A stretch of DNA of 64,000 nt, from NCBI RefSeq assembly GCF_032854445.1, contig NC_088296.1, positions 6,997,435 to 7,061,434 on the forward strand, in the 5' to 3' direction. The stretch comes from Liolophura sinensis. Lineage: Eukaryota > Mollusca > Polyplacophora > Chitonida > Chitonidae. Of the stretch, positions 1 to 13,029 are shown in pieces. Below the pieces are notes generated by a model that was not told the origin of the DNA, did no database searches, and worked only from the letters and a program-made list of their open reading frames with translations. Position 1 is the stretch's first letter. The number at the start of each line of letters is the position of its first letter. The position numbers and the translations under genes are program-made.

Positions 1-1998
1 GATCACTCTAGAAGTGTACAAAATTTTGAAAGAATCCGTTCGTTGGTTCTTGATAAAAAGATTTTTAAGGGCTTTGATCAAACTTCGAGATGGCCGCTAT
101 GTCACGTGACCAAACTCACCTAAGAATTAATAATCGATAAGCCTGGACTTCGATCCTCGATTTTTGTAGTTGAAACTTGGTTTTTGTAGTGGAAACTCGG
201 TTTTTACTCTATTTTTGATGGTAGAAAATGTTTCTTGACGCTAAAACGTACATTTTGGCGCGAAATCATTCTTCTGATGGCGCTAAGAGTGTGACATATT
301 TTTCTGATGCATTTGCTTCTTATAAAGTTACTTAAGTTTAGCTGTCATCAACAAAGAATTCTCGACATTATCACATATCAGAACAGTCAACAAAACTTTG
401 ATTCGCAATTGTTGTCAGCTTGTTTGGACCAAAGATAAATCTTTGCTCTGAACATTACCACAAAGTCAAGATGTGTAGCAGAAACTTTTGGCGTTGTGTC
501 ATCCTATATAACTTTCCTTGACACAATTTTTTCGGCGGTGTCAAAGAGGATCTCGACAGAATCAAAAGCATAACCCAGCATTGCCCAAATGTGAAACATT
601 AAAATCCGGCTACGGATCGTTTTAGTTCTGGCTTTGCTTTGTTTCCGTCAAACGTCGTTTGCATCCTAGTGTGTTAGAAAACCTCTTGTGTCAATTTGTC
701 TAGACGTTTTTGCTTCCGGAAATCTGTATCAAAAATCCATGGAGACAATGAATCCCTTGTTGCAGTTCTGTATAACATGGATGTTAACTTCTTTCAAATG
801 GCCTGTTGTAAAATTGTCAAACTTTCCTTTAAACTCCAAACATTATACGCAGAGAAATGTTTAAACATTTGAAGATATATTACAAAGTCACCACAACACA
901 TGGTGTATGCAAAACCCATATCCGAAAATTCCGGAAGTGGATTCGCACGTGGCTTTATGATGCCGTTGATTTTGAAGCTGGGTGAATTTTAAGACTTTCT
1001 CCCTTTCTGTCTATATCCATAATAAAAGAAAGAGAACAAAAGCCAGTTTGTTCATAGGAACACTGTGCAATTCATCATGTTTCCCTCTACATGTAGCATA
1101 TATTTACATGTACACGTGGGTGTCTGGTTTGGGCCTGAATCAACAGGTATGTTTGTCCAGTCATTGCTTTTTATCTTGCAGATGTTGGTGGGAGTTCGAT
1201 CCCCACGTTGGCCACATTTTTGACTATACCTGTAAAGGTATTACCGAGTAATTTTTCTCATTTATACAAATTCATGTTCCTTTTTATCTGACCGAAGTTG
1301 GTGAAGGTTTAATCCCTAGCATGCGTGACTGCTTAGTCGTCGTCTTATTTTTTTTTTCTTTCTTGAATATGTAGAGGAAGTTAAGAATAAAATATATAAG
1401 TATTAATAATAAATTTTATGGAGCATGAACGGTTTACAGTTTCCGGTCAGATTTTAATCTTATGAATCTGATTTTTTTTTTCACACTTCAAGCAGCGTGG
1501 AAGGTGTGGTCAACACCTATGGCCATATTAGTTTAACTACCCATATTTATGTCGTACTATAAGGTTTCTGGATAAAAAAAAAAAGAAAAAATACAGCGAC
1601 CAGTTACAGATTCCGAGTCATCAAGCAATCCCAAGACTCAGTAATCAGTGAATTTATCTTATACAGATAACATTTGAATGTGTCCGATAGCCCGAAGTCT
1701 ATCGGCAGCCATGTTGATCGTTACCTTAAGGGCATATGGGCCTGGTTTCCACTAAACGTTTGCTCCCCCCACCCCCCCACCCCCAAGGATTGGGCGGGTT
1801 GTTGATTTATAGCGACCTCTGTCATGACTTATGGTATGTTATCAGTATCGCCCTCGACTCAAGGGGGGTGATACATGTGAACGAGCCACGGAGTACAAAA
1901 ATTAAGAAAACCAAACCCCTGTATACGTACACAATGTTTTTCTGCAGTTTACGACAAAGGTATTGTAAGTACTATACAAAGACAAACAGGGCAAATGA
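1..1998. other. No gene recognised
   Basis: AT-rich sequence with short homopolymers. A C-rich run lies at about 1765-1782. Short reading frames here show no domain and no splice-supported structure. Confidence 0.5.
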
Positions 1999-2206
1999 GC
2001 CTCCGTGGCTCAGTTGGTTAGCGCGCTAGTGAAACGTAAAGACCCAGGAGCCTCTCACAATGCTGACTTCCTCTCCTGACGTACGTGAGAAGTTCTGGCA
2101 TCAACCTGCGGATGGTCGTGGGTTTTCTCCACCATAATGCTGGCCGCCGTATAAGTGAAACATTCTTCAGTATAGCCTAAAACACCAATCAAATAAATAA
2201 ATAAAC
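1999..2206 (+). repeat. SINE-A, near full-length copy with tRNA-like head
   Basis: Begins GCCTCCGTGGCTCAGTTGG, an A-box-like tRNA head. It continues with the body words CCTGCGGATGGTCGTGGGTT and CCACCATAATGCTGGCCGCC, and ends CACCAATCAAATAAATAAAT. This is the reference copy for the other SINE-A entries. Pol III transcription is expected from the tRNA-derived head. Confidence 0.85.
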
Positions 2207-2216
2207 CTGGCATGAC

Positions 2217-2236
2217 CCCCCCCCCCCCAACCCTCC

Positions 2237-2281
<45 letters not shown>
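2217..2281. repeat. Poly-C run and (AC)n microsatellite
   Basis: A run of 12 C at about 2217-2228, then (AC)n from 2238 to 2281, directly after the SINE tail. Confidence 0.95.
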
Positions 2282-2282
<1 letters not shown>

Positions 2283-2370
2283 GACATGATACTGACAAAG
2301 GGCCAGTCAGTCTGTTTCCTTGCCCTAAACTCACAGTGATGAGCGCCCAGCGAGGCGGCAGCAAGTACCA
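2282..2370 (-). repeat. SINE-C fragment
   Basis: GATACTGACA, GGGCCAGTCAGTCTG and TTTCCTTGCCCTAAACTCAC, then GTGATGAGCG, match 11098-11280 on the same strand and 61600-61840 on the opposite strand. Confidence 0.55.
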
Positions 2371-2402
2371 TTTTTGAACAAGTACATGATGTTGGCTTAC
2401 AG

Positions 2403-2475
2403 TATCGACGTTCTATCGACATTCTATCGACATTCCATCGACGTTCTATCGACGTTCTATCGACATTCCATCGAT
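2403..2475. repeat. 11-bp tandem repeat, about 6 copies
   Basis: Unit TATCGACRTTC, with single-base variants (ATTCC in some copies). Confidence 0.85.
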
Positions 2476-3080
2476 TCACACTTAGGCTCGTTTTAGCTGT
2501 AACTGTACATCAAGTTAGGTGTACATTCATCTTGTGCTCTGTACCTTCACAGCACAGATAGCTTCGGAAAATCATGCACACTTACAGTAAATTTACAGCA
2601 GCTGTCTCTCTCTGTAGAGAAATGCACTGTCACCCGTACTGCCAGCAAAATTTAGGGGTGACATTCGTTTATTTTATACAATGAACATCTTGAGCGTGAA
2701 ATACAGTTAACAGGTTTAGAAACCAAAAGAGAAAGAGACAAAAAGCAAGTGAAATTCAAATCCACAATAAACCTGAGATACGATTAGAAGTATCGTTATG
2801 TGTGCATGAATGTACGATCACTTGAACTTAAGTAGGTTAGTACAGCACGCGCCTACACAAAATAAATAACATATTCTAAATGATAAAGCTGTAGATAGAA
2901 CCACACAAAGTCCAAGCTCGTAATACAGTATTCAGTATGCAAAAGCGAGTGAATGCGAGTTTCATTTACTGTAAATCTAGATGTGATAATCGTTGTACTT
3001 CGTCAGATTCGAATTTTTGTCAGATCCTGAACTTCTCTCGGGGGGTAAATTCCTGACCGAGATTAAAAGACAAGAGGGTG

Positions 3081-3150
3081 TATTTCACTGGTTACGTATG
3101 ACACTGTCGTCGCTGCTCTGGTTTTATTCTGTACTGTAGTATTTTATATT
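3081..3150 (+). repeat. Dispersed repeat D, copy 1
   Basis: TTTCACTGGTTACGTATGAC and ACTGTCGTCGCTGCTCTGGT, then TTTATTCTGTACTGT. Related sequence is at 33871-33965 and, reversed and amplified, at 18399-18555. Confidence 0.55.
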
Positions 3151-3380
3151 AATAAGGGTGCAGGTACTTAACCGGTGACCTTAAGTAACAAGTTAAAAAC
3201 TATAAGAAGACATCAACCTTACGTGACTGAAATACACGCCGGATTCGATATACACGCCCATCACGTGGTGTAGGTATCGGGACTGGGGCTGTCTATGTTG
3301 CAGAATCCCATTCAGAATAAACTAAAGCATACACATGTATTATCACATACCTATTTAAACGTATTGAAAAGTATCCGGTC

Positions 3381-3475
3381 TTCACTGGCTCACGCAGTTA
3401 AAACACTTCCTCGTTGCCATTGTCATGACCATGACCAATGGGGTCGCGCGTTCGAATCCAGCTGGCACTACTTCG
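3381..3475 (+). repeat. Possible tRNA-derived SINE head
   Basis: TGGCTCACGCAG, and 60 bases later GCGTTCGAATCCA, a good B-box. It is not foldable into a clean tRNA and differs from SINE-A and SINE-B. Confidence 0.35.
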
Positions 3476-4157
3476 GCTGCATGCATTTCACGCCAATCAA
3501 GTTTTTAATCTTGTGCGTCTGGTCATTTGCTAACCACAGTGCATTAATCAAGAATGTACCCAATGGGTGCATTTTTAGAGGCCAATAAATGTCATAGAAT
3601 ATTACCATTATTACTGAACAATACATTTTCCAGTAGGATACTATCCCATCTTCTAGCCAGACCTAAAACATTTTTCTGCGATCTATTGAGCTCTCCGAAC
3701 TAGGCGAAATGAATAACTTAGATATGTACGAAATTTTAGGTCGATTACGGTAGTGCGTAGGTACTGCTAATAGTACACTAGTAGCACGGTCAGTGGGCTT
3801 ATCCAGGGTTTCACCTGTGGGACGCCTACTGTCCGTCACGGCTGGATGAGGGGGTGCTTTCATAGACTCTCATATCGTAAGTAGTGTCACACATATACAC
3901 ATATTGTGGGAAGGGTGGGGTGGGGCTGGGGATAGGGGTTAACGGGGCATACAGCACATTAATCATAGGTTTTGACCATAACAGACAAAAAAAAACTGTG
4001 CGGTACATCAGAGAAAATCTGATTCAAAAACTGAAGTTCTGCACCCTATAATTTTGAACTTAAGATGGTCGTCGCTGGCGATTCTGGTGGTCTCTGCTAC
4101 CGTTGAGCACGCCCCAGATATTCTTTGAGAGCCGTAAGAATAGTTCAAACTCATGCC

Positions 4158-4490
4158 TTAGCCAGTGTCCGCTTCGGTAGCGGTAGATCCAGGGTCAATC
4201 CTGGGTCGAGTCACACTTAAGTTTTAACTTCCTCGCTTGGCGTTCAGCATGAAAGGGATAGTGCAACTGGTTGACCTGTATCATCATAATGGCTCAGGCG
4301 AGGTGGCGTGCTTGCCTTCGGTGAGGCGTCTCAGTGAAGCAGCACTAAATAAAAGAGCGGTGGAAATCCGTCCTGCAACAAGGAGGCACATTACATGCAC
4401 TCTAAGAATTCCTTCGTCGTCATATGACTGAAAAATTGTTAAGTACGACGTTAAATCCCCTATCACTCACTCACTCACTCACTCATGCCT
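4158..4490 (+). repeat. SINE-B, copy 1
   Basis: tRNA-like head with B-box-like CCAGGGTCAATCCTGG. The body contains AACTTCCTCGCTTGGCGTTC and GAAATCCGTCCTGCAACAAG, then CGTCGTCATATGACTGAAAA, and an (ACTC)n tail. Closely matched by 12165-12500. A reading frame inside it is a by-product of the repeat. Confidence 0.8.
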
Positions 4491-4589
4491 TAGCCAATCA
4501 GCTAAGCTTATTGTACACCAACTATAGGCCTATCATAGCCCGATAGGCCTTAATAAAACAGGAACACTATTTGCCTACATTAAGAAAAA

Positions 4590-4915
4590 AAAGGCCTACC
4601 GTACTATATCTGTGCCCACTTTGACCTCATACGCGTACTATACGCCTGTCGTGGCCAACCATGTCTTTTATATCCCAATTTTTGCCAATCAGGTCCACTA
4701 TACGCCTGCCGTGGCCAACCATGTCTATTATATACTTGACTTAACCAAACAGGCCTACTATATGCCTGCCGTGGCCAACCATGTCTAGTATATGTTTGCC
4801 TTAACCAAACAGGATTACTATTTGCCCATATTAAGAAAATAGGCATACTATACACGCGTCTACTTTAACCAAACATGCCTACTATATGCCTGCCTCAGCC
4901 AAACATACCTACCAC
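4590..4915. repeat. Imperfect tandem repeat of about 60 bp, about 5 copies
   Basis: Repeated words: CTACTATATGCCTGCC, GTGGCCAACCATGTCTA and TTAACCAAACAGG. Copies are diverged and vary in length. Confidence 0.7.
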
Positions 4916-5260
4916 TAGCATGTCTGTGCTGTGAGTCAACAGGCCTGTAAGCTCAATACTTCCTCTGTGGCGTTGGAGACAAATTGGTAACTAGATGGTA
5001 CGTGAGTCACATTTCCTATTTAATTCTAAATTAATTAGAAAAAAGATTAATTGTCATATTGCTCCAAAGATAGATTTCGCATCGTGGGAAAGTTGATAGC
5101 TTGTTTGTCCTGAAGACTTAAGGCCCAATTGCATTTTATAATATCACTGAACAGACTGAAGTCGATCCCAGACATGGTTGTATTTAGGATCATTTTTAAA
5201 AAAAAATCAAATGCTACTTGGAACGCCGATTCATGGTTAACAAGTGCTATATACTAAACA

Positions 5261-5500
5261 AAAATGACCTGTTAATTTGGACAGAAAGTTTGTTGTCTAA
5301 GTGATGCTAGAATGAATTCTGTTATTATAACATAACCATCTGTCGTATTCAACATAATATGCTGTTAGCCTAGCACAATCCTTATGTTGAATTTATAGAA
5401 TAGGTGTGTCATACTTCATAGAATAATCTGATGCAAGTACAGAATACATTCTAACATCACTTAAGCAACAGACTTTCTGTTGAATTTAACAGATTATTTT
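5261..5500. mobile_element. 240-bp hairpin MITE with arms of about 61 bp
   Basis: 5261-5321 and 5440-5500 are inverted copies (left CTGTTAATTTGGACAGAAAG; right, reversed, CTGTTAAATTCAACAGAAAG, both continuing with GTGATG.TAGAATG.ATTCTG). Within the loop, ATTCAACATAA and TTATGTTGAAT form a second stem, so nearly the whole unit can fold. No coding sequence. No clear target duplication was identified. Confidence 0.75.
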
Positions 5501-5519
5501 TCTCGAGAGTATGCCATTG

Positions 5520-6419
5520 TCGGAAATTGATGCTTAAATTTGTCAAATGTTACATTGGAAATGATCGTATGAATGGAAAGATTCTCAAATACTATACAAA
5601 TAACATCAAACCGCATGTTATATTTCCTAACGTATTGAAGCTGTCAGACGTACATGGAGGTCCTCTTATTCTATACAGTAGCCTCGTGTTAGAATTGTTG
5701 AGATCTATGTGACCCCGTGACCGCAAGTACTTGTCAGATTCTGGTTGACAGTGTGGGTCAAATTATTGGATCAAAGTACATCCATTCTCCTCCGTGTTTT
5801 AACATTGTTCACATGTTTTCAGTGACGACTGTGTAAACAGATCGATACGGTTCGTACTAAAGCAAATGATCTCACGATATATGAACCTCGAATGATCTCA
5901 CGATGTATGGACCGCGAATACTCAGTGCCTACGCGCGTCAAAGTGTCGTCTGCTCAGGGAAATTTATTCCGAACTCCGTCAAAGTCAACATTACCCAACT
6001 TGCTTGACAACCTCATGGCTTACGACACAGTGACAACTTTTGGACACGATTTGTCAGCATTCCTTCTCTGAGTTAATTTGGAGGTGTGTTTGGAAAAGAC
6101 AAACAAAGGTCATCATACATACACTGTTAATCATATGAATAAACCTCTCACCGTTTAATCGGGTGTAGTAGTCGGAGACATACAGCCCAGATCTGATAGG
6201 AGTGTTTAATCTGGTTTCCGATTGCCATTCATTACTGCATTATTGCATTGAAACCAGAGAATTTTCTGACACCTGTTAGGACATTAGTTCTCTGTCGACC
6301 AGCTTTCTTTCATTATAAAATGTAAAGCTTGCCCAAGTTTACGTGTTCTTTGACAAGTATATGTACGCACGTGGCTTATCTTGTACAGGTACCTGACAGA
6401 CCTACCTTATACGTAGAAA
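5520..6419. other. No gene recognised
   Basis: Contains only a short direct repeat (AATGATCTCACGAT, about 5867 and 5894). No coding signal I can support. Confidence 0.45.
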
Positions 6420-6562
6420 CATGCGTGGGAAGGTCCGCCTACAACCTGCGGATGACCGTGGGTTTCTATTGGGCTCTTTCTGGTTTCCGCCAACTATAAT
6501 ATTGGCCGCCGTCGTATAAGTGAAATATTCTTGAGTAATGAAATAAACAATCAAATAAATAT
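6420..6562 (+). repeat. SINE-A, 3' part
   Basis: GCGTGGGAAGGTCCGC to CCGCCGTCGTATAAGTGAAA, ending in a CAATCAAATAAAT tail. The tRNA head is missing. Confidence 0.75.
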
Positions 6563-6979
6563 CTTAATCAGATATACGTAAGTGATGTAGGCCTATACTG
6601 AAAAAAACCCAACTAACTTGATCAATCATAAAAAGGTTACTGTCATTTGTCAATAAACAGCCCGGTTTCCTCGTACCATAATGCTGTAATAATTTACTCA
6701 TAATTTGATTTCAAGGGGTGCATAAATTATTGATGATAAATGACAGATTATATGTCAGCGGAAGGCAGGGCTGATAATTCCGTCATGATCAGAAATGTCA
6801 GCTTCACCTGATGAAAGTGTATACTATCTAGTTTCTTATCGTTCTTAATTAAATTACGTAGTCCGTGATTTGCATGTGATTTTGTAGGTTCTACTCCTAG
6901 CAACTCTGGTGGCATCGTTGCACATGTGACCTATCATGTCTGTATCTATATGTAGGCAAATTGGTGGTGGGGGAAAAGA

Positions 6980-8160
6980 GATAACACAACACACAGTCGG
7001 TGAAGAACACGAGAACATAACACGCAGTCCGCAAAGAACACGAGAACATAACACACAGTCGGCCAAGAACACGAGAACATAACACACAGTCGACGGAGAA
7101 CATGACAACATAACTCACAGTCGGCGGAGAACACGAGGACATAACACACAATTGGCTGAGAACACGAAAACATAAGACAGTCGGCGGAGAACACGAGGAC
7201 ATAACACATAGTCGGCGAAGAACATGAGAACATAACACACAATCGGCGGAGAACATGACAACATAACAAACAGTCGGTGAAGAACACGATGACATAACAC
7301 ACAATCGGCGGGAACACGAGAACATAGCACATAGTCGGTGAAGAACAGGAGAACATAACACACAGTCGTCGGAGAACATGACAACATAACACACAATCGG
7401 CGGAGAACACGAGAAGATAACACATAATCGGCGGAGAACATGACAGCATAACACACAGTCGGCGGAGAACACGAGAACATAACACACAGTCGGTGAAGAA
7501 CACGAGGACATAATTCACAGTCGGTGAAGAACACTAGAACATAACACACAGTCGGTGAAGAACAGGAGAACATAACACACAATCGGCGGAGAACACGAGA
7601 AGATAACACATAATCGGCGGAGAACATGACAACATAACACACAGTCGGCGGAGGACACGAGAACATAACACACAGTCGGTGAAGAACACGAGGACATAAT
7701 TCGCAGTCGGTGAAGAACACGAGAACATAACACATAGTCGGTGAAGAACAGGAGAACATAACACACAATCGGCGGAGAACACGAGAAGATAACACATAAT
7801 CGGCGGAGAACATGACAACATAACACACAGTCGTCGGAGAACATAACAACATAACACACAATCGGCGGAGAACACGAGAAGATAACACATAATCGGCGGA
7901 GAACATGACAGCATAACACACAGTCGGCGGAGAACACGAGAACATAACACACAGTCGGTGAAGAACACGAGAACATAACACATAGTCGGTGAAGAACAGG
8001 AGAACAACACACAATCGGCGGAGAACACGAGAAGATAACACATAATCGGCGGAGAACATGACAACATAACACACAGTCGGCGGAGGACACGAGAACATAA
8101 CACACAGTCGGCGGAAAACATGACAACATAACACACAGTCGTCGGAGAACATGACAACAT
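6980..8160. repeat. 31-bp minisatellite, about 38 copies with higher-order structure
   Basis: The unit contains GAACACGAGAACATAACAC and ACAGTCGGCGGA. Variants with AGATAACACATAATCGG recur at 7411, 7597, 7783, about 7876 and 8029, that is at multiples of the 31-bp unit, chiefly every 6 units (186 bp). One copy near 8000 lost a few bases. All three minus-strand frames stay open because the unit has no stops on that strand. I do not regard these frames as genes. Confidence 0.95.
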
Positions 8161-8689
8161 ATATTTTTATATATAAATTATTTTATTTATATTTGGTTGC
8201 TTTAAATATTTTCAGATATCGTTGTTAAATCTTTTACAAAGGAATATTGTAGGGTTTTCGGCTGTATATGTATACTTTTGAATACCTCCGAGCATTCAAG
8301 CAGTGGTAAAAGTTCGTATCCTGTGTTACGTTATCGGAATCCCTCCCGGCATATCCTTGTACAGACTACCGGGTATTCCACTTTAGCAGTGAACCCCGTT
8401 GCACCGGAAGCACCGCTTTCTTTCTTTGAAAGGTGTTATTTACATGGCTTCCGATTTTGAGACCTTTAATAGGATTAGAATTTATAGGGAATGTTTTCTC
8501 GTCGAATGTCTTCGTGATGTCTGAAAAGTTCAGATGTGTGGTGTGAGCTCAGGATTTCACTTTACACAACACCTACGCGATTAAAAATAGTCCGTCGTAA
8601 TGACTTCAGTCTTTTATTAGAGCGAAAATGTCAGGACACGCTAAGGTCGCGATAAACAAAGATATAATTTCAATACAGAAACTTTCTTT

Positions 8690-9065
8690 AAAAAATTTTT
8701 TTATCAAGGGTTCATAGTTTAAGTTTTGAATTGTATTTATGTTGTGCATTCTGATCGGACGTGGGGTCAGTTTTTTATCATAAGGCGAGGGCTTTTTTGT
8801 TTTATCAATGATTATAATAATATTATAATTTTCATTTAAGTTTTGAAATTCAAAAATACACGCTCTCTGCATTCTGTTAGGTACCGGATTTTTGGTGACC
8901 AGTAGTTAAAGGATCTATTTTTGTCCGGATGTGATGACCTAGTTGGTGACAATGATATTTTCTGTCCAAAAAAAACACACTTTTATCAAGGATTTACAGT
9001 TTTCATTTAAACTTTGAAATACAGATGCACACCATGTGTACATCCTGATATATACCGGACTTGTC
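8690..9065. repeat. Three diverged copies of a repeat of 80-110 bp
   Basis: TTTTATCAAGGGTTCATAG, TTTTATCAATGATTATAA and TTTTATCAAGGATTTACAG each precede TTTAAGTTTTGAA or TTTAAACTTTGAA and a TG.GCATTCTG or TACATCCTGAT block with a following CCGGA. Spacing is irregular. Confidence 0.5.
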
Positions 9066-9069
9066 TTAA

Positions 9070-11090
9070 GGCATTGACGTTTATTGTACGAGTTGATGAC
9101 GTATATGACGTATGTGACGTTATCACATGGTATTGGTCTAGTCACAAATCACGCGCGATGTTTCATAGCTGCAACTGACATGCGCAGTGTCTCTGGGTCG
9201 CTATTTTGTGATGAATGTACAACGCTTCCTAAGCTGAGTGGTTTTTTGAAATCTGGCGCAGATCGTACTTTTACTGCCGTCTTTCTCCAAGAGATGAACT
9301 TTGCTGACAATGCTGTTATTCTGTATGAGATATAGCGCTACACATGAATGATTTGATCCAATCTGTATACATACATTACGTTTAAATAAGATTATTTTTG
9401 TCCATTTTAGCTTTGCCGTTTAGGGTAGTGTTTTTGCTCTCTCGATGTGAGGTCTAGAAAGATTGGGCTATATTTTGTGACATAAATCTAACTTCTAACA
9501 GTCAGCCACCATTCTGTTTTCTTTTTACAGCCTTCCATCGTCTTTTAGGGTGACATGCACCGCTACGCCCCGCCGGTTGTAATGAATGGAGGGAATTTTT
9601 TTTCAGTCTTGCAGCACTTTTTTTTATTATAACACAAAACAACACTGCAGAGCTTAGAATTCTTAGCGTTTACAAAGTATGTCATTTTTTCTTCCTGAAA
9701 ATACAAATTCTTAAATACGCTAAAAGTGCTGGAAAGTTAAAAAAAATTAACGTTGAAAAGGCATGTTTGAGTTAACGTCCCTAAAAACTAAATAATTATG
9801 TTTAGCTTGGAAAACAATAAACTTAAAATTGGCAGCCCCGAGGAAATTTTCACCTGCAATATTTAAGCTTTTTCTTACCGTAAATTAATTTTGTCCTTAG
9901 ATATGTCTTGTCTTACTGGACATATAAACTGCAATTTTCAACACGTTGGTTTACATGAATGATCTATCTGTTATTTTTATCCCAGGCTAGATTTAAACAT
10001 TTCAATGGGATTTGCCTTCTCGCCGTATATAGGCGGGTACAACCACCATAGAACGATTGTGTAAAGTGTACGTGTTACAATGTTGTGGATTTTTAAAGTT
10101 ATAATGGCGGTGAACAGTGTGTTTTGCTGAAATGCGGTATTTTATATATCAGCCGCGAAGAACCTCTGTAAAGCTCTTGGATGAGAAAACTAATGTTAAA
10201 TCAGGAATTTATCCCGCCTAAACTTGCCGAAAGTCCGTGGTTTATTCCAGGTTTCCTCCACCCATAAAACGTACTCCCATCGTGTAAGTGAAAAAATGCT
10301 TCAATAGGGCGTTAAACTGCTATCGGTTAAGTCACACAATACTGTACGTTATACGATGTCCCTGTGTGAACAGTAACCTCTCCCTCAGATTAAGGCTCTG
10401 AAATGGATAACTGGGGCAAAGATAGCTTTGTTCACGAATGAATTATTGCAGGACCCAAATTGCCTAAGTTTAGAAATTGACTGAGTCATAAGGCTGTGTG
10501 CAAAACTTATCTGTGTACGTACATGTATATACAATATACACGCAGCTTACCCAGACCAACCCCAGGGTATGCAGCTTGGCTTTTTCCTCGTTATTGTTTT
10601 TAATGAGGCCAGTTTTTTGGCTCCCTTTGTACCCCCCGGCGCTGTGGTGACAAAATTCTCATATCGGGTATTGTCTGATCGTTTTACATCTTTATGTAGA
10701 CTGAGTTTTTACAGGCTTGGTCAAAATCATTGGCTAAAGACCTCTAAAGTTCATTGGTTGTTTATTGGCTAGAGACCCATTGACCCTATGCCTTTCCCCA
10801 TCCTAATATAGCTCGAACCATACTGCTTAATACGTTGAGACAGCGACCGATTCATTATGCTTACTTACTTACATTCATCAGCTAAGTAGTCCAGAGAAAG
10901 CTTGTGTCAAAAAACTACATATTTTCAAATTCAAATGGTCTTATCATGCACCTGATTGGTCAGTCTCGACATGTAGAACTATGTGGTAGTTCTGTTTAAA
11001 GAAACGCCTTTGAAGCATTTTGTATATAGGCTTGGGTTCTTATGTCGTACTTTACAATTTTTCATTGTGTAAATATGTTGTGCCTTCTTG
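9070..11090. other. No gene recognised; one SINE relic
   Basis: About 10228-10330 resembles a SINE end (GGTTTCCTCCACCCATAAAA, then CATCGTGTAAGTGAAAAAAT). The rest shows nothing I can support as coding. Confidence 0.45.
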
Positions 11091-11097
11091 TGACAGC

Positions 11098-11280
11098 GTG
11101 AGTCCATGGTGTCAGAGTGCTGCCTCTACTGGAGTATCGTGCTGAAGACACCAGCCATGACACTCCACCCAGTCAAATTATACTGACACCGGGCCAACCA
11201 GCCATGTTTCCTTGCTCTAACCTCTCAGTGCTGAGCGACAAGCCAGGCATTATTTGTGAGGTATTTACCTATAGTTGAGA
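11098..11280 (-). repeat. SINE-C, copy 2
   Basis: CTGAAGACACCAGCCATGAC, TATACTGACACCGGGCCAAC and TTTCCTTGCTCTAACCTCTC are the reverse complement of 61600-61720 with modest divergence. Confidence 0.7.
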
Positions 11281-11393
11281 TCTGTGGTTTAAATAAATAA
11301 CCAGTCAAATCAATTAAAATATATGGAAGAAAGACATTGTCAAAGATGTGTATTAAATTGTATGAAGATGGCTACCAAATACAGCACACACCT

Positions 11394-11718
11394 TGGGATA
11401 CCGCCATTTGGCACCTTGAGCTACACGCAAGCGCATTGGTCACAGATGACATATTGACACTCTAGGGCTAAGTTGTACGGTCTCCTGTACTTTGTATAGC
11501 GTCAAAATATCCTTTCCCACCAAACCTATAGACAGCTGAAAATATTTGCTGTCTATCACGTATAAGTACCGAGATTAAGTGCTGCAAAATGTCTATGCAT
11601 ACACCAGACCACACCTTACTACGTTGCATAAATAGTACTGTTTTAAATAACGACAGCAACGTTTGGGATACCGCCATTTGGCACCTTGAGCTACACGCAA
11701 GCGCATTGGTCACAGATT
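11394..11718. repeat. Two identical direct repeats of about 53 bp enclosing an inverted-copy segment
   Basis: GGGATACCGCCATTTGGCAC through GCATTGGTCACAGAT occurs at about 11395-11447 and again at about 11665-11717 without visible differences. The enclosed 11545-11656 is the inverted partner of 13030-13135. Confidence 0.85.
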
Positions 11719-12164
11719 GGCCAATGACCAATCTGACTTTACAGCAACGTTTCTAATTTCTCAACAAATTACATTTCTGGCCAAAGTCAGAAGTAGCATT
11801 GCGTTTTCGATTGGTCCTTTTGTTAATGCGTACACAACAAATTGTCTTGGTTTCCATGGCGACATGCAGGAAAATGAGAACCGATGAATGAAGTCAGACG
11901 TCTTGTCGTTTTTACCTTAGTTAGGGTTTTATTCTGACTGTTCACATAATTGATTAAGCAGTCGAAACTATTGATATGTTCAACATCTTAAGCGGAACCT
12001 CAAATACCACAACATATAAACTGTCGAAGAATGTGGTTTATTATACAGGATAGCAGAATTGGAAACTAAGATGTTTCCAGCTATACATGTGAAGGTATTG
12101 GTCAAAAGGTTAAAATATACTCTTTGCAAGCTTATCAATAGGAGGCATATTACTATTTTCGACC

Positions 12165-12500
12165 GGCCCCGATACAACAGTTGGTAGGGCGTCCGTTCCG
12201 GGAGCTCTAGATCCATGGTCAATCCTGAGTTAGTCCTAAGAATTTAAAAGAGGAAGTTGTAACTTCCTCGCTTGGCGTTCAGCATGATGGGGATAGTCCA
12301 ACGACTGGTTGACCCGTATCAGTATAATGGCTCGGGCGGGACGGCTTACTTCCCTCCGGTAAAGCGTCTCAGTGAAGCAGCACTAGATAAAAGAGGGGTG
12401 GAAATCCGTCCTGCAACAAGGAGGCACATCACATGCACTCTAAGGATTCCTTTCGTCGTCATAGGACTGAAAAATTGTTAAACCCCAAGCACTCACTCAC
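12165..12500 (+). repeat. SINE-B, copy 2
   Basis: Head GATACAACAGTTGGTAGGGC (A-box-like) and CATGGTCAATCCTGAG (B-box-like). Body and 3' end match 4158-4490 closely, with a short (ACTC)n tail. Confidence 0.8.
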
Positions 12501-12775
12501 TGTGAATATTTTTACATGTACCATTCATTTATTGAACTGGCTCCTGAGTACATTGGATTAGGCATAAAATTCGCTACATGTATTGATCACCTGTAGCCCC
12601 ATGGGATTTCACTGGATCGCATGTACAGTTCAGCCAGTGCGCTCACATAATGACTGTGCGTGCAAGATTACTCACAGTTAACAAGTATAAATTAATCTCT
12701 TAATCTGATCTTTAATCTTCATAGCCCTGGAGATATAATAATTCGTATTAATTAGATCATCAACGTGTATCTCGG

Positions 12776-12970
<195 letters not shown>

Positions 12971-13029
12971 TTTTCATTCATATCACTTTATAATCAGAAT
13001 AGTCTATATGTAAATGCAGACTTCGCCTT

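Noticed and set aside
1999-2075. tRNA gene
   Set aside because: The A-box-like head belongs to SINE-A. It does not fold into a full cloverleaf and is followed by the SINE body.
4237-4431. Frame shared with 12272-12481 (MAFSM...GIVQ)
   Set aside because: The similarity comes from two SINE-B copies, not from a conserved protein.
7115-8152. Minus-strand open frames of up to 345 codons, rich in Cys, Val and Phe
   Set aside because: They lie wholly in the 31-bp minisatellite and all three minus frames are open. That follows from a stop-free unit and not from coding.
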